A DNA stretch of 64,000 nucleotides. It comes from an uncultured Bacteroidota bacterium. GTDB taxonomy: Bacteria; Bacteroidota; Bacteroidia; Chitinophagales; Chitinophagaceae. This document shows positions 28,754-38,059 of the stretch, in pieces. The DNA is taken from assembly GCA_903831575.1 (NCBI GenBank), contig CAIKYB010000026.1, forward strand, positions 62,001 to 126,000, given 5' to 3'. A program made the position numbers and the translations under genes. Each line of letters starts with the position of its first letter. The stretch's first letter is position 1. The notes beneath the pieces are model-generated. The model was not told where the DNA came from. It ran no database searches and worked only from the letters and a program-made list of their open reading frames with translations.

Positions 28754-29509
28754 CTAATATCTTTTTTTGAAATTGCGATTATTACTTCTGTTATCTCTTC
28801 CGCCATTATCTCTTCCACCACCACCACGATTATCTCTTCCACCACCGCCACCACGATTATCCCTTCCACCACCACGGTTATCTCTTCCACTAAAACCTTG
28901 TCTGTATTGATTTCTGCCACTTGTTCCATAATCGTCCTCAGGGCGATTGTCGGTTCTATGTTTTACAAAAGGCCTGTTGTTAAATTCTAATTCACCGTTA
29001 GTAATTGAGCTTAATTCATTTTGAATATTATCATCATGAACCAATTCTTTATGCCAATTGCTATAGGTAAGTTTCATGTAGTAAGCAATAGAATTTGCAA
29101 ATCCTTGTTTCTTTTCAGGGTTTTGTTCATTTAAAGCTTTATCAATGATCAGTTCAATATTTTTCCCAAGATGATTGAATTTTGGGTATCTTTTCGGGTA
29201 TCTTAAAATCTCAGGTTTTGCTTTTAGTGTTTCTCTCGTTGGAATGGGGTAAGGGCTTTCCACATCCAAAGAAAAATCGCTGATCAAAAAAAGATGGTCC
29301 CAAAGTTTATGACGAAAATCTTCTACATTTTTAAGATGAGGGTTTAAAAATCCCATTAATTCAATAACAGCAAAAGCATTTCTTTGTCTGGTTTCTTTAT
29401 CCTCTATTTGTAATAAGTATTCTACCATTTTTTGAATATGTCTTCCATATTCTTTCATAATTAAATGATTTCTGGTAGTATTATACTCCATATTTTCTGT
29501 ATTCAGCAT
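28754..29509 (-). CDS. DUF4290 domain protein with C-terminal RGG-like repeat tail
   Basis: MEYNTTRNHLIMKEYGRHIQKMVEYLLQIEDKETRQRNAFAVIELMGFLNPHLK...; tail GRDNRGGGRDNRGGGGGRDNRGGGGRDNGGRDNRSNNRNFKKRY. Confidence 0.9.
   Translation of the reverse strand: MLNTENMEYNTTRNHLIMKEYGRHIQKMVEYLLQIEDKETRQRNAFAVIELMGFLNPHLKNVEDFRHKLWDHLFLISDFSLDVESPYPIPTRETLKAKPEILRYPKRYPKFNHLGKNIELIIDKALNEQNPEKKQGFANSIAYYMKLTYSNWHKELVHDDNIQNELSSITNGELEFNNRPFVKHRTDNRPEDDYGTSGRNQYRQGFSGRDNRGGGRDNRGGGGGRDNRGGGGRDNGGRDNRSNNRNFKKRY
28770..28900 (-). repeat. In-frame tandem repeat encoding the GRDNRGGG tail
   Basis: Repeated (c)cgattatctcttccaccacc units on the plus strand. Confidence 0.8.
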
Positions 29510-29632
29510 TCTTCAAAGTTAAGTTGTTATTAAGTAGAAAACAAGCAATTGAAATAGTGTAAAATCTGAAATAGTCAGTGAATACAAGGGTGAATTCCCC
29601 CAATGTGTAAAATAATATAAGCGCACCAAATC

Positions 29633-30013
29633 CTAAATCAACCGTTTCCTTGCAAAAATAAGTACCAATACGATCCCAAAACTGTCAGCCATCCAATCTA
29701 GCAAATCGTAGCTTCGACCTGGAATATAGCGTTGGATACATTCTGTTGCAAATCCCCAACAAGATGTCAAAATAGCAATGATTAGGTAAGTTTGTTTTTT
29801 TCTAAAATCCGGCAAATCGCTTTTTTGAAAAGGCCACATAAATAAAAAGGCCAATATCCCAAACATGCCAGCGTGTACCCATTTATCAAAATAAACCCTA
29901 TGAAACCAATCATCTACTTCTGGTATATCAGCTTGAGGCAAGCAAATCAGCACCAATACCAGTAAAAACCAAAGGGAGCCAGGTAAAAATTTCTTTAAAG
30001 GAATCTGCTTCAA
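29633..30013 (-). CDS. VanZ family protein
   Basis: DKWVHAGMFGILAFLFMW and FATECIQRYIPGRSYDLLDWMADSFGIVLVLIF. Confidence 0.9.
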   Translation of the reverse strand: MKQIPLKKFLPGSLWFLLVLVLICLPQADIPEVDDWFHRVYFDKWVHAGMFGILAFLFMWPFQKSDLPDFRKKQTYLIIAILTSCWGFATECIQRYIPGRSYDLLDWMADSFGIVLVLIFARKRLI

Positions 30014-30022
30014 TTTAAAAAA

Positions 30023-30400
30023 TTATCCAACTAAAGCAGTATAAGCCTCAGCATTCATTAATTGATCGACATCTGTGACATTATCCATAGTCATTTTAAT
30101 CATCCATCCTTCACCGTATGGATCGCTATTTACTAATTCCGGATTTCCTTCTAATGCGGGGTTTGTTTCGGTAACAGTACCTTTCACCGGTAGGAATAAA
30201 TCACTTACGGTTTTAACGGCTTCAACGGTTCCAAAGATTTCTTCTGCTGCCAAAGATTTACCTTTTGTATTGATGTCGATGAACACAATATCACCTAACT
30301 CGTGCTGCGCAAAGTCAGTAATACCAATAGTTGCAGTAGTTCCATCTACCAAAATCCATTCATGATCTTTGGTATATTTTAAATGAGCGGGAAAATTCAT
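30023..30400 (-). CDS. gcvH: Glycine cleavage system H protein
   Basis: [44 protein letters not shown] (lipoyl Lys). Confidence 0.97.
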   Translation of the reverse strand: MNFPAHLKYTKDHEWILVDGTTATIGITDFAQHELGDIVFIDINTKGKSLAAEEIFGTVEAVKTVSDLFLPVKGTVTETNPALEGNPELVNSDPYGEGWMIKMTMDNVTDVDQLMNAEAYTALVG

Positions 30401-30466
30401 TTTATGTTATTTTTTGGGTTAATTCAAATGCAATGTAGCAGAAAAAAGACGGTCTTTTGGAATACT

Positions 30467-31195
30467 TTATTTTATAAGTTCCATTTTCATTCTTATATCT
30501 GTTGTTGGTCTGTCTGACTGGTCTTTTGCTGCTGCTGCTATTTTGTCTAAAACTTCCATTCCAGCTACAATCTCACCAAATACAGTATAATCCATATCAA
30601 GGAAAGGTGTACCACCACTGGTTTTATAGCTATTGATTTGTTCTGGTGTGTAGGCATAACCTTTTTGCTGGCTCATCATTTTTAATTGTTCTTCAGGCAT
30701 TGGATTTCCTTTTACAATATAAAATTGACAGGCACTACTTGCTTTTTCAGGATTACCATCTCTTGCAGCAGCCAATGCTCCTTTTTTGTGAATAAGATTG
30801 CGATTGAATTCTGCAGGGATTCTGGTCATATCACCGCCGCCCATTCCAAGCATAGCGCCAGGAGCAGCATTTTTACTCATTGGATCTCCACCTTGTATCA
30901 TGAAGCCTTGAATGATGCGGTGAAACAACAGACTATCGTAAAATTTTTCTTTTACAAGTTTTACAAAATTATCTCTGTGCTTTGGTGTAGAATCATATAA
31001 TCTAACCACGATTACGCCCATATCCGTGGTGATTTTCACTTTGGTGTTTCCTGCAGTTTCTTTTGAAATTTTTGCTGGAAGAGCCTTTGGTGTGGTGTTC
31101 TTTAAGGCAGTAGCAGGTTTTTTTCCCTGGCCATTTACTGGAGTGGTAAAAAGTGCTATCAAAGCAGCACTGCATAAAATACTTCTTAGTTTCAT
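30467..31195 (-). CDS. Cyclophilin-type peptidylprolyl isomerase
   Basis: Signal peptide; FYDSLLFHRIIQGFMIQGGDP, ACQFYIVKG, FGEIVAGMEVLDKIA. Confidence 0.94.
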   Translation of the reverse strand: MKLRSILCSAALIALFTTPVNGQGKKPATALKNTTPKALPAKISKETAGNTKVKITTDMGVIVVRLYDSTPKHRDNFVKLVKEKFYDSLLFHRIIQGFMIQGGDPMSKNAAPGAMLGMGGGDMTRIPAEFNRNLIHKKGALAAARDGNPEKASSACQFYIVKGNPMPEEQLKMMSQQKGYAYTPEQINSYKTSGGTPFLDMDYTVFGEIVAGMEVLDKIAAAAKDQSDRPTTDIRMKMELIK

Positions 31196-31207
31196 TTTAA
31201 TTGGGGT

Positions 31208-31582
31208 TTAAATAAAATTTTGAGATTGAAAGTAAAGCAAAATATGGTCTTTTAAAAAATTTTCTTGTTCAAATAAATCAAAAGTAGGTAAAGCTTTCAA
31301 CTGGGTGAAATGCGGCCAACCTTCTTCATCTTTGCCATCGCAAGAGTAATAGCCGCTTGGAACCAGTGCGGTACAGATAGCAATATGCATTAAATCTTGT
31401 TTTTGTTCTTTACTAAATTCCTGAGGCCCTTGCCCTAATTCCTGAACGCCAACTATCAGTAAAATGCCATTCATGTCAGGCTTAATGCTAAACCTTTCCT
31501 TCAACTTGATCCTAAGCTTTAACCACCTTATCTGTAGGTCTTCTTCCATTTCTCCCATTCTGCAAATGTAGGTAATAACCAA
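31208..31582 (-). CDS. Uncharacterised protein
   Basis: Composition and operon-like position support coding (GILLIVGVQELGQGPQEFSKEQKQDLMHIAICTALVPSGYYSCDGKDEEGWPHF). The real start may be an internal Met (31558 or 31549). Confidence 0.75.
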   Translation of the reverse strand: MVITYICRMGEMEEDLQIRWLKLRIKLKERFSIKPDMNGILLIVGVQELGQGPQEFSKEQKQDLMHIAICTALVPSGYYSCDGKDEEGWPHFTQLKALPTFDLFEQENFLKDHILLYFQSQNFI

Positions 31583-31632
31583 ATCCCTACTATCTTTGTT
31601 GCCTTATTGATTTTTATAAACTTGAAAAATAG

Positions 31633-32901
31633 ATGTTACAAGTAAATTTCATTCGTCAAAATCCGGATTTTGTAAAAGAAAGACTGGCTGCTCGAAATTA
31701 TGCAAATATTGAAATTGTTGATACTATTTTAGCCATTGATGACCAACTGAGGAAAGTAAAAACAGCTTCAGAAGGAATTCAAGCGACCATGAATGGTATC
31801 GCTAAAGAAATAGGGATACTGATGTCTAAAGGAGAAAAAGATGCAGCGGAATCTAAAAAACAAGAAGTTGTTCAATTAAAAAACGACATGGCAGAACAAG
31901 CTGCGCTGCTTGATCAATTAGAAGCAGATTTTAATAAACATATTTTATTACTTCCCAACCTACCTCATTCAAGTGTTCCAAAAGGTAAATCTGCTGAAGA
32001 CAATCAAGTGATAAGAGAAGGTGGTAAAATACCCTCCTTGTCATCAAATGCTCAACCACATTGGGATTTAATTAAGCAATACAACTTGATTGATTTTGAA
32101 GTTGGCGCAAAATTAGCAGGCAGCGGATTTCCTTTATATAAAGGCAAGGGCGCCAAATTGCAAAGGTCATTGATACAGTTTTTTTTAGATTATAATACCG
32201 ATGCCGGATATACAGAATATATGCCCCCTTTGATGGTAAATGAGGCAACAGCTTATGGTACCGGACAACTTCCCGATAAAGAAGGGCAGATGTATCACAT
32301 TGCTGCCGATGGACTGTATTTAATCCCAACTGCCGAAGTGCCTGTTACAAATATTTTTAGCAATGAAATTATAAAGGAGTCTGATATACCGGTAAAGATG
32401 ACGGCTTACACACCTTGTTTTAGAAGAGAAGCGGGTAGTTTTGGAAGTGATGTTAGAGGATTGAATCGGGTGCATCAATTTGATAAAGTGGAAATCATTC
32501 AATTGGTTCACCCTCAACATAGTTACCAGATTCTGGAAGAGATGGTGTTGCACGTTGAAAAACTGCTCAATTTATTGGAGCTCCCTTATCGTATCCTTCG
32601 TTTATGCGGCGGCGATATGGGGTTCACTTCAGCGCTTACTTACGACTTTGAAGTGTACAGCGCCGCACAACAAAAATGGCTTGAAGTAAGCTCCGTGAGT
32701 AACTTTGAAACCTTTCAAACCAACAGAATGAAAATCAGACATAAGGATGATTCAGGGAAGACACAATTGCTTCATTCTTTGAATGGATCATCATTAGCTT
32801 TGCCAAGAATTGTGGCCGCATTATTAGAAAACAATCAAACAGCTTCCGGAATTAATTTACCACAAATATTACACAGGTATTTTGGAGCTGTATCTATTTA
32901 A
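31633..32901 (+). CDS. serS: Seryl-tRNA synthetase
   Basis: MLQVNFIRQNPDFVKERLAARN, coiled-coil arm, CFRREAGSFGSDVRGLNRVHQFDKVE, LEVSSVSNFETFQTNRMKIR. Confidence 0.97.
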   Translation: MLQVNFIRQNPDFVKERLAARNYANIEIVDTILAIDDQLRKVKTASEGIQATMNGIAKEIGILMSKGEKDAAESKKQEVVQLKNDMAEQAALLDQLEADFNKHILLLPNLPHSSVPKGKSAEDNQVIREGGKIPSLSSNAQPHWDLIKQYNLIDFEVGAKLAGSGFPLYKGKGAKLQRSLIQFFLDYNTDAGYTEYMPPLMVNEATAYGTGQLPDKEGQMYHIAADGLYLIPTAEVPVTNIFSNEIIKESDIPVKMTAYTPCFRREAGSFGSDVRGLNRVHQFDKVEIIQLVHPQHSYQILEEMVLHVEKLLNLLELPYRILRLCGGDMGFTSALTYDFEVYSAAQQKWLEVSSVSNFETFQTNRMKIRHKDDSGKTQLLHSLNGSSLALPRIVAALLENNQTASGINLPQILHRYFGAVSI

Positions 32902-32918
32902 TAACTAATCAATAAAAA

Positions 32919-33242
32919 ATGAAAAGAATTTATCTCAGTAGCGTAGTTGTTTTTTTGACGATTACTTTTACACTGTCATGTGCTTCAAAAACTACGCCTA
33001 CTTCAACCCCTTCAACTGATGTATCAGTTGTTTCAAAACCAGTAATTAGCGAAGCTGCTATTTTAGCTGGTCATCAGCTATTTGATCAAAATTGTAGTAA
33101 ATGTCACAGACTTTTTTCTCCTACAGAATTTAATGGAAAACGCTGGGTTAGGATAATTGACGAAATGGCCCCAAGAGCAAGATTAAATGCAGAAGATAAG
33201 AGCAAGGTATTGGCTTTTGTATTGTCAAATGCGAAAAAATAA
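32919..33242 (+). CDS. Putative cytochrome c-type lipoprotein
   Basis: Lipobox FTLSC; single CxxCH (NCSKCHRLF); C-terminal Met (IIDEMAP). Confidence 0.8.
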   Translation: MKRIYLSSVVVFLTITFTLSCASKTTPTSTPSTDVSVVSKPVISEAAILAGHQLFDQNCSKCHRLFSPTEFNGKRWVRIIDEMAPRARLNAEDKSKVLAFVLSNAKK

Positions 33243-33267
33243 AAACAAGAAAAAAACTCTAATAAAA

Positions 33268-33297
33268 AAAGCGACTCAATTTGAGTCGCTTTTTTTT
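33268..33297. terminator. Bidirectional terminator between convergent genes
   Basis: AGCGACTC-AATTT-GAGTCGCT flanked by an A-run and a T-run. Confidence 0.9.
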
Positions 33298-33316
33298 ATG
33301 TTATTAAGGCGATTGT

Positions 33317-35215
33317 TTACCTAACGCCATTCATCATTTTTAATAACTTACCACTCAATAAAAACAAGAATATAGAAGCGGCACCTGCCATAAATACAAA
33401 CAACATAAAGAAGTCGTAAAGATCATTAATCTTCACAGACATAAACGTTGGTTTTACTGGTTTTAAATTCCAGGTTTGAACGCGTTCTTCTTTAGCGGAA
33501 GTTTTTTTGCCATCAATAGTTGTTACCACATCAACCAATTCATGTGTTAACAGCAAAGTGTCATTCAACATCAGTGCATGGTCAAAATTCCCATTAGCAG
33601 ACTTGATTACTTTTAAATAGTAATTAGATACCGTTGCGGTTTTAACAGAATCTACCATTAAGGAAGATAAGCTGTCTGTATCTGCACTTTTAATAGCTGT
33701 TGCCAATTTCAATGAAGAACTTCCTTTAGAATCAGCCCATACATTATCTGGTATTTTATGAGTATCATTATTAAGAATGCTCATGGCTACAGGGCTTGCT
33801 TTTGCTGAAAACACTTTTTCGATTTTTACTTCTTCAGGATACAAGGCGCTTAAAGTACCCGCAAATTTATTGGCAGCAGCAGTTGATAAAAACCAAACGC
33901 CCATTAATAAAGAAGCCAATTTTACGGGAGATAATTTATTTACCATTGATAATCCAATTGGCGACAAACACAATTCACCAAAAGTGTGGATTGTATACAA
34001 ACTTACCAGCCATACCATACTTACTTTAGTGCTTGGGTCTAATCCTTTTACACCAAATGCAATTACCAAATAACCAATTGCTAATAAAAACAGTCCTAAT
34101 GCCTGTTTGAACGGAGATGCCGGTTCTAAATTTCGTTTTCCCATCCATCCCCAAAGCCAAACAAACAATGGAGCGAAGATAACAATGGCTACTGCATTAA
34201 TAGATTGGAAATACGAGGTAGGAATATTCTTACCAAAGAAGCTTCTGTCAGTTTGTTCTTCTGCAAAATAAGTTAAAGATGCCCCTGCCTGTTCGAATGC
34301 TGCCCAAAAGAAGATTACAAAAAATGCAGCGATATAAATTACCCAGATGCGTTGGCGCTCAATCTTACTTAGTGAAGGATCGGTGATGATGTATCCAGGA
34401 GCAGCAATGGTTAGTGAAAATATGAAAGACCCCACTAAATCCATTCCAAGCATATTTAGGAAAACAAACATTAGTACTAAGAACAATCCACCCCAGATGG
34501 CCATTGACTTGTAATTAACTGGGGTTTTTTCTCCCGATACATTAACCTCCCGAGCTGAATTTGGCTTTTCTCCAATTTGCTCACCATCCGGAGTAACGAT
34601 ATGTTTATTTTTCAGCGTAATAAATACTACCAAACTCAAACACATGCCTATGCAAGCAACTAAAAATCCCCAACGGTAATCTGCGGGATTTCCAGTATCG
34701 CCCAAATAACCACAAAGAAGAGGTGCGATAAATGCACCTAAGTTGATGCCCATGTAGAAAATGGTAAAAGCGGAATCCACTCTTTTGTCTCCTGGAGGAT
34801 AGAGCTGTCCAACCATCGTAGAGATATTCGGCTTGAAAAATCCATTCCCCAAAATCAAAAATCCAAGTCCGGTAAACATCAATGGAGTAGCGATGTCTGC
34901 CTGTTGAAAAAATGTTCCTGCGAAAAACATAAACATTTGTCCTATGGCCATAAGCACTCCGCCAACTATAATTGATTTTCTGTTTCCCCAGTAACGATCC
35001 GCCATATATCCGCCTAGTAAAGGCGTTAAGTATACCAATCCGGTATAACTGCCATAAATTTGAGAACCTAGTGCCTTATCAAATAATAAAGCTTTGGTCA
35101 TAAATAAAACAAAGAGTGCCCGCATGCCATAATAGCTGAAGCGCTCCCACATTTCTGTAAAAAATAGCACATACAGTCCCGATGGATGTTTGCTATCAGA
35201 TGTTCCTACTGCCAT
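33317..35215 (-). CDS. Peptide MFS transporter (POT/PTR family) with a large hydrophilic insertion near the C-terminus
   Basis: FTEMWERFSYYGMRALFVLFM, GGYMADRYWGNRKSIIVGG, GNGFFKPNISTMVGQLY, FTIFYMGINLGAFIAPLLCGYLG. Confidence 0.95.
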   Translation of the reverse strand: MAVGTSDSKHPSGLYVLFFTEMWERFSYYGMRALFVLFMTKALLFDKALGSQIYGSYTGLVYLTPLLGGYMADRYWGNRKSIIVGGVLMAIGQMFMFFAGTFFQQADIATPLMFTGLGFLILGNGFFKPNISTMVGQLYPPGDKRVDSAFTIFYMGINLGAFIAPLLCGYLGDTGNPADYRWGFLVACIGMCLSLVVFITLKNKHIVTPDGEQIGEKPNSAREVNVSGEKTPVNYKSMAIWGGLFLVLMFVFLNMLGMDLVGSFIFSLTIAAPGYIITDPSLSKIERQRIWVIYIAAFFVIFFWAAFEQAGASLTYFAEEQTDRSFFGKNIPTSYFQSINAVAIVIFAPLFVWLWGWMGKRNLEPASPFKQALGLFLLAIGYLVIAFGVKGLDPSTKVSMVWLVSLYTIHTFGELCLSPIGLSMVNKLSPVKLASLLMGVWFLSTAAANKFAGTLSALYPEEVKIEKVFSAKASPVAMSILNNDTHKIPDNVWADSKGSSSLKLATAIKSADTDSLSSLMVDSVKTATVSNYYLKVIKSANGNFDHALMLNDTLLLTHELVDVVTTIDGKKTSAKEERVQTWNLKPVKPTFMSVKINDLYDFFMLFVFMAGAASIFLFLLSGKLLKMMNGVR

Positions 35216-35490
35216 AGTTTTTAAGATTTAAGTTGTATTAATGGATAAATTAAGTACTATAAGCACTCAAAATAGTAAATTTATTCTAACATTAGAGAGA
35301 GAAAATTAATAACGATTGTTCAACATGCTTATTATAGCTCGGTTCAACACTAATATTGTTAGTAAAAAAATCGGGCAAAGCTGTTTAATAATAAAAAATA
35401 GTTTTAAAATAAATCACTTAGCGTTGTTAAATCCAATAAATTACATCAACTTTGTTACAATACGTTTACGCTAGATTTATATAGAAAAAT

Positions 35491-36516
35491 ATGGGCATTT
35501 TTAATTTTTTTACACAGGAAATTGCAATTGATCTTGGCACTGCTAACACATTAATCATTCATAATGATGAAGTAGTAGTAAATGAGCCTTCTATTGTTGC
35601 ATTGGACAGAAATAATCCTAAGATACTTTTAGCTGTTGGAAAGAAGGCTTTGATGATGCATGAAAAGACTCATGAAAGTATTCGTACGGTTCGTCCATTA
35701 AGAGATGGGGTGATTGCCGATTTCAACGCAGCGGAATTAATGATTAGAGAGTTGATTAAATTGGTGTATCCTAAGAAGCCTTTATTTGCACCAAGCTGGA
35801 GAATGATGATTTGTATTCCCAGTAGTATTACAGAAGTTGAAAAAAGAGCGGTTAGAGATAGTGCAGAACAGGCAGGAGCGAAAGAGGTTTATTTGATTCA
35901 TGAACCGATGGCTGCAGCGCTTGGAATCGGGATTGATGTAGAAGAGCCCGTTGGGAATATGATTATTGATATTGGTGGTGGTACAACAGGCATTACCGTT
36001 ATTGCATTGGCAGGAATTGTTTGTGATCAAAGTATCAGAATTGCAGGCGATGAGTTTACTGCTGATATTATGGAGGCATTAAGAAGATACCATAGTTTAT
36101 TGATAGGAGAGCGTACTGCGGAACAAATCAAAATACAAGTAGGAGCAGCGATGAAAGATTTGGATAATCCTCCAGATGATATTCCTGTAAACGGTAGAGA
36201 TTTGGTTACCGGAATTCCTAAGCAAGTAATGGTGAGTTATCAGGAAGTAGCAGAAGCTTTAGATAAAAGTATTTTTAAAATTGAAGAAGCTATTCTAAAA
36301 GCATTAGAAACAACTCCTCCAGAATTAGCTGCGGATATCTATCGCCGTGGCCTTTATATTACCGGTGGTGGATCGTTGTTGCGCGGTTTAGATAAAAGGC
36401 TTATGAATAAAATAAAGCTTCCTGTTCATATCGCTGATGATCCTCTAAAGAGCGTTGTAAGAGGAACTGGAATTGCATTAAAAAATTATGACAGATTCCC
36501 ATTTGTAATGAGGTAG
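35491..36516 (+). CDS. mreB: Rod shape-determining protein MreB
   Basis: IAIDLGTANTLI, PLRDGVIADF, MIIDIGGGTTGITVIALAGIV, LYITGGGSLLRGLD. Confidence 0.97.
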   Translation: MGIFNFFTQEIAIDLGTANTLIIHNDEVVVNEPSIVALDRNNPKILLAVGKKALMMHEKTHESIRTVRPLRDGVIADFNAAELMIRELIKLVYPKKPLFAPSWRMMICIPSSITEVEKRAVRDSAEQAGAKEVYLIHEPMAAALGIGIDVEEPVGNMIIDIGGGTTGITVIALAGIVCDQSIRIAGDEFTADIMEALRRYHSLLIGERTAEQIKIQVGAAMKDLDNPPDDIPVNGRDLVTGIPKQVMVSYQEVAEALDKSIFKIEEAILKALETTPPELAADIYRRGLYITGGGSLLRGLDKRLMNKIKLPVHIADDPLKSVVRGTGIALKNYDRFPFVMR

Positions 36517-36577
36517 TTTTTAATTACTCTTTTCAAAAAGGTTATTACTGTTGTATGCTCCTAAATCTTTGTAGCAG

Positions 36578-37432
36578 TTGAGAAATATATTTCTATTCAT
36601 CCGACGACATTTTAATTTACTGCTTTTTCTCTTTATACAGGGATTTTCTATTTATCTTATTGTAAACTATAGTAAGTTTCATCAAGCTGCTTTTGGTAGT
36701 GTATTTAATAATATAACGGGGAAGATTAACAGCCGTTATAGTGAAGTGCAGCAATATTTTTATTTAAGAAAAACTAACGATTCATTAATTAAGGCAAATG
36801 AAGAACTTTATAATAAACTGAAAGCAGATTTCTCCTTACCTGATTCTACTTCGAAACTTGTTCTTGATTCTATTCATGTTGATTCTATTCATGAATTTAG
36901 AAAGTATACCTATCTGCAAGCAAGAGTGATTTATAATGCCGTTTCTACTCAAAGTAATTATATAGTCTTAAACAAAGGAAGTCTTGGTAAAGTAAAAGAA
37001 GGTATGGGCGTAATAGATCCTAATGGCAGCGTTGTGGGCATTGTGACTGCTGTTGATGAAAAATATGCAGTTGTAATGTCTTTACTGCATAAGGATAGTC
37101 ACATCAGTGGCAAACTGTTTAAAGCCGGAGAAACAGGAACGATAAGCTGGGAAGGCAAAATGCCCAATCTGTTATTATTGACAGGGATTCCTAAAAGTGC
37201 AAAAATTTCAAAAGGAGATGCTATTATCAGTAGTGGATTTAGTACGGCATTTCCGATTGGATTTAGAATTGGGAATGTCACTGCAGTTTATAAAGAAACA
37301 AGCAGTAATAATTTTAAGGTGGAATGCAGTAGTGCTGCAAATTTTTATAATCTTCAGTATGTATATATAATACAAAATACTGATCAAGAAGGTGTTCATA
37401 GTATTCTTGAAAAAGCAAACACACAGCCATAG
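36578..37432 (+). CDS. mreC: Rod shape-determining protein MreC (TTG start)
   Basis: N-terminal TM, coiled coil, YIVLNKGSLGKVKEGMGVIDPNGSVVGIVTAVDEKYAVVMSLLHKDSHISGKL. Confidence 0.95.
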   Translation: MRNIFLFIRRHFNLLLFLFIQGFSIYLIVNYSKFHQAAFGSVFNNITGKINSRYSEVQQYFYLRKTNDSLIKANEELYNKLKADFSLPDSTSKLVLDSIHVDSIHEFRKYTYLQARVIYNAVSTQSNYIVLNKGSLGKVKEGMGVIDPNGSVVGIVTAVDEKYAVVMSLLHKDSHISGKLFKAGETGTISWEGKMPNLLLLTGIPKSAKISKGDAIISSGFSTAFPIGFRIGNVTAVYKETSSNNFKVECSSAANFYNLQYVYIIQNTDQEGVHSILEKANTQP

Positions 37433-37444
37433 AGCGTATAAAGA

Positions 37445-37978
37445 ATGAGTAGGATTGTTAAATATATCACTAGGTTTATCAGCTTGATTTTCTTTCAAGT
37501 TTTCGTTCTGGATAAGGTTATCCTTCATCAGATGGCGACTCCATATCTGTATATTGTTTTCATTTTATGGTTGCCATTTAAAATAAATCGGACTCTATTG
37601 ATGCTGATTGCTTTTTTATTAGGGTTTACGATTGATAGCTTTAGACACCATCCTGGCTTTCACACTGCTGCATGTGTTTTGGTTGCTTATATTAGACCCT
37701 TTATCATCAATTTGTTAATATCTCAACAAGGAGCGGAAACCAATTATGATGAACCTTCTTTTAAGAGTATGGGTGGCGTTACGCCTTATCTTATTTACAT
37801 TTGTCTTTTAACGCTGCTTCATAATGGCTGGTTATTTTTGTTGGAATCCTGGCAATTTGCCGACGCTGGTTATTTTTTTATCAAAACCATTTTATCAACA
37901 CTCATCAGCGTATTATTAATAGTAATTACGGAGTTGCTTTTTTCGAGAAGTCAAAAATTCAGAACGAATACTAATTAA
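37445..37978 (+). CDS. mreD: Rod shape-determining protein MreD
   Basis: Multi-TM, 177 aa, between mreC and mrdA. Confidence 0.88.
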   Translation: MSRIVKYITRFISLIFFQVFVLDKVILHQMATPYLYIVFILWLPFKINRTLLMLIAFLLGFTIDSFRHHPGFHTAACVLVAYIRPFIINLLISQQGAETNYDEPSFKSMGGVTPYLIYICLLTLLHNGWLFLLESWQFADAGYFFIKTILSTLISVLLIVITELLFSRSQKFRTNTN

Positions 37979-38059
37979 CAAATTGTCATATTTTTATTCG
38001 AATTTTACAACTTCAATTATCATTTACTATTAAAGTAATAACAGTTAAACTTCTACTTC

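Noticed and set aside
28797-28900. Possible CRISPR-like short repeat array
   Set aside because: Repeats are directly tandem, in frame, and encode Gly/Arg/Asp/Asn; there are no unique spacers.
28735-28929. 64-aa Val/Glu-rich minus-strand ORF
   Set aside because: Alternative frame of the same repeat inside the DUF4290 gene.
28727-28990. 87-aa Thr/Ser/Ile-rich plus-strand ORF (IISSTTTTIISSTTATTIIPSTTTVISSTKT)
   Set aside because: It is the antisense reading of the DUF4290 RGG repeat tail; composition is an artefact of the repeat.
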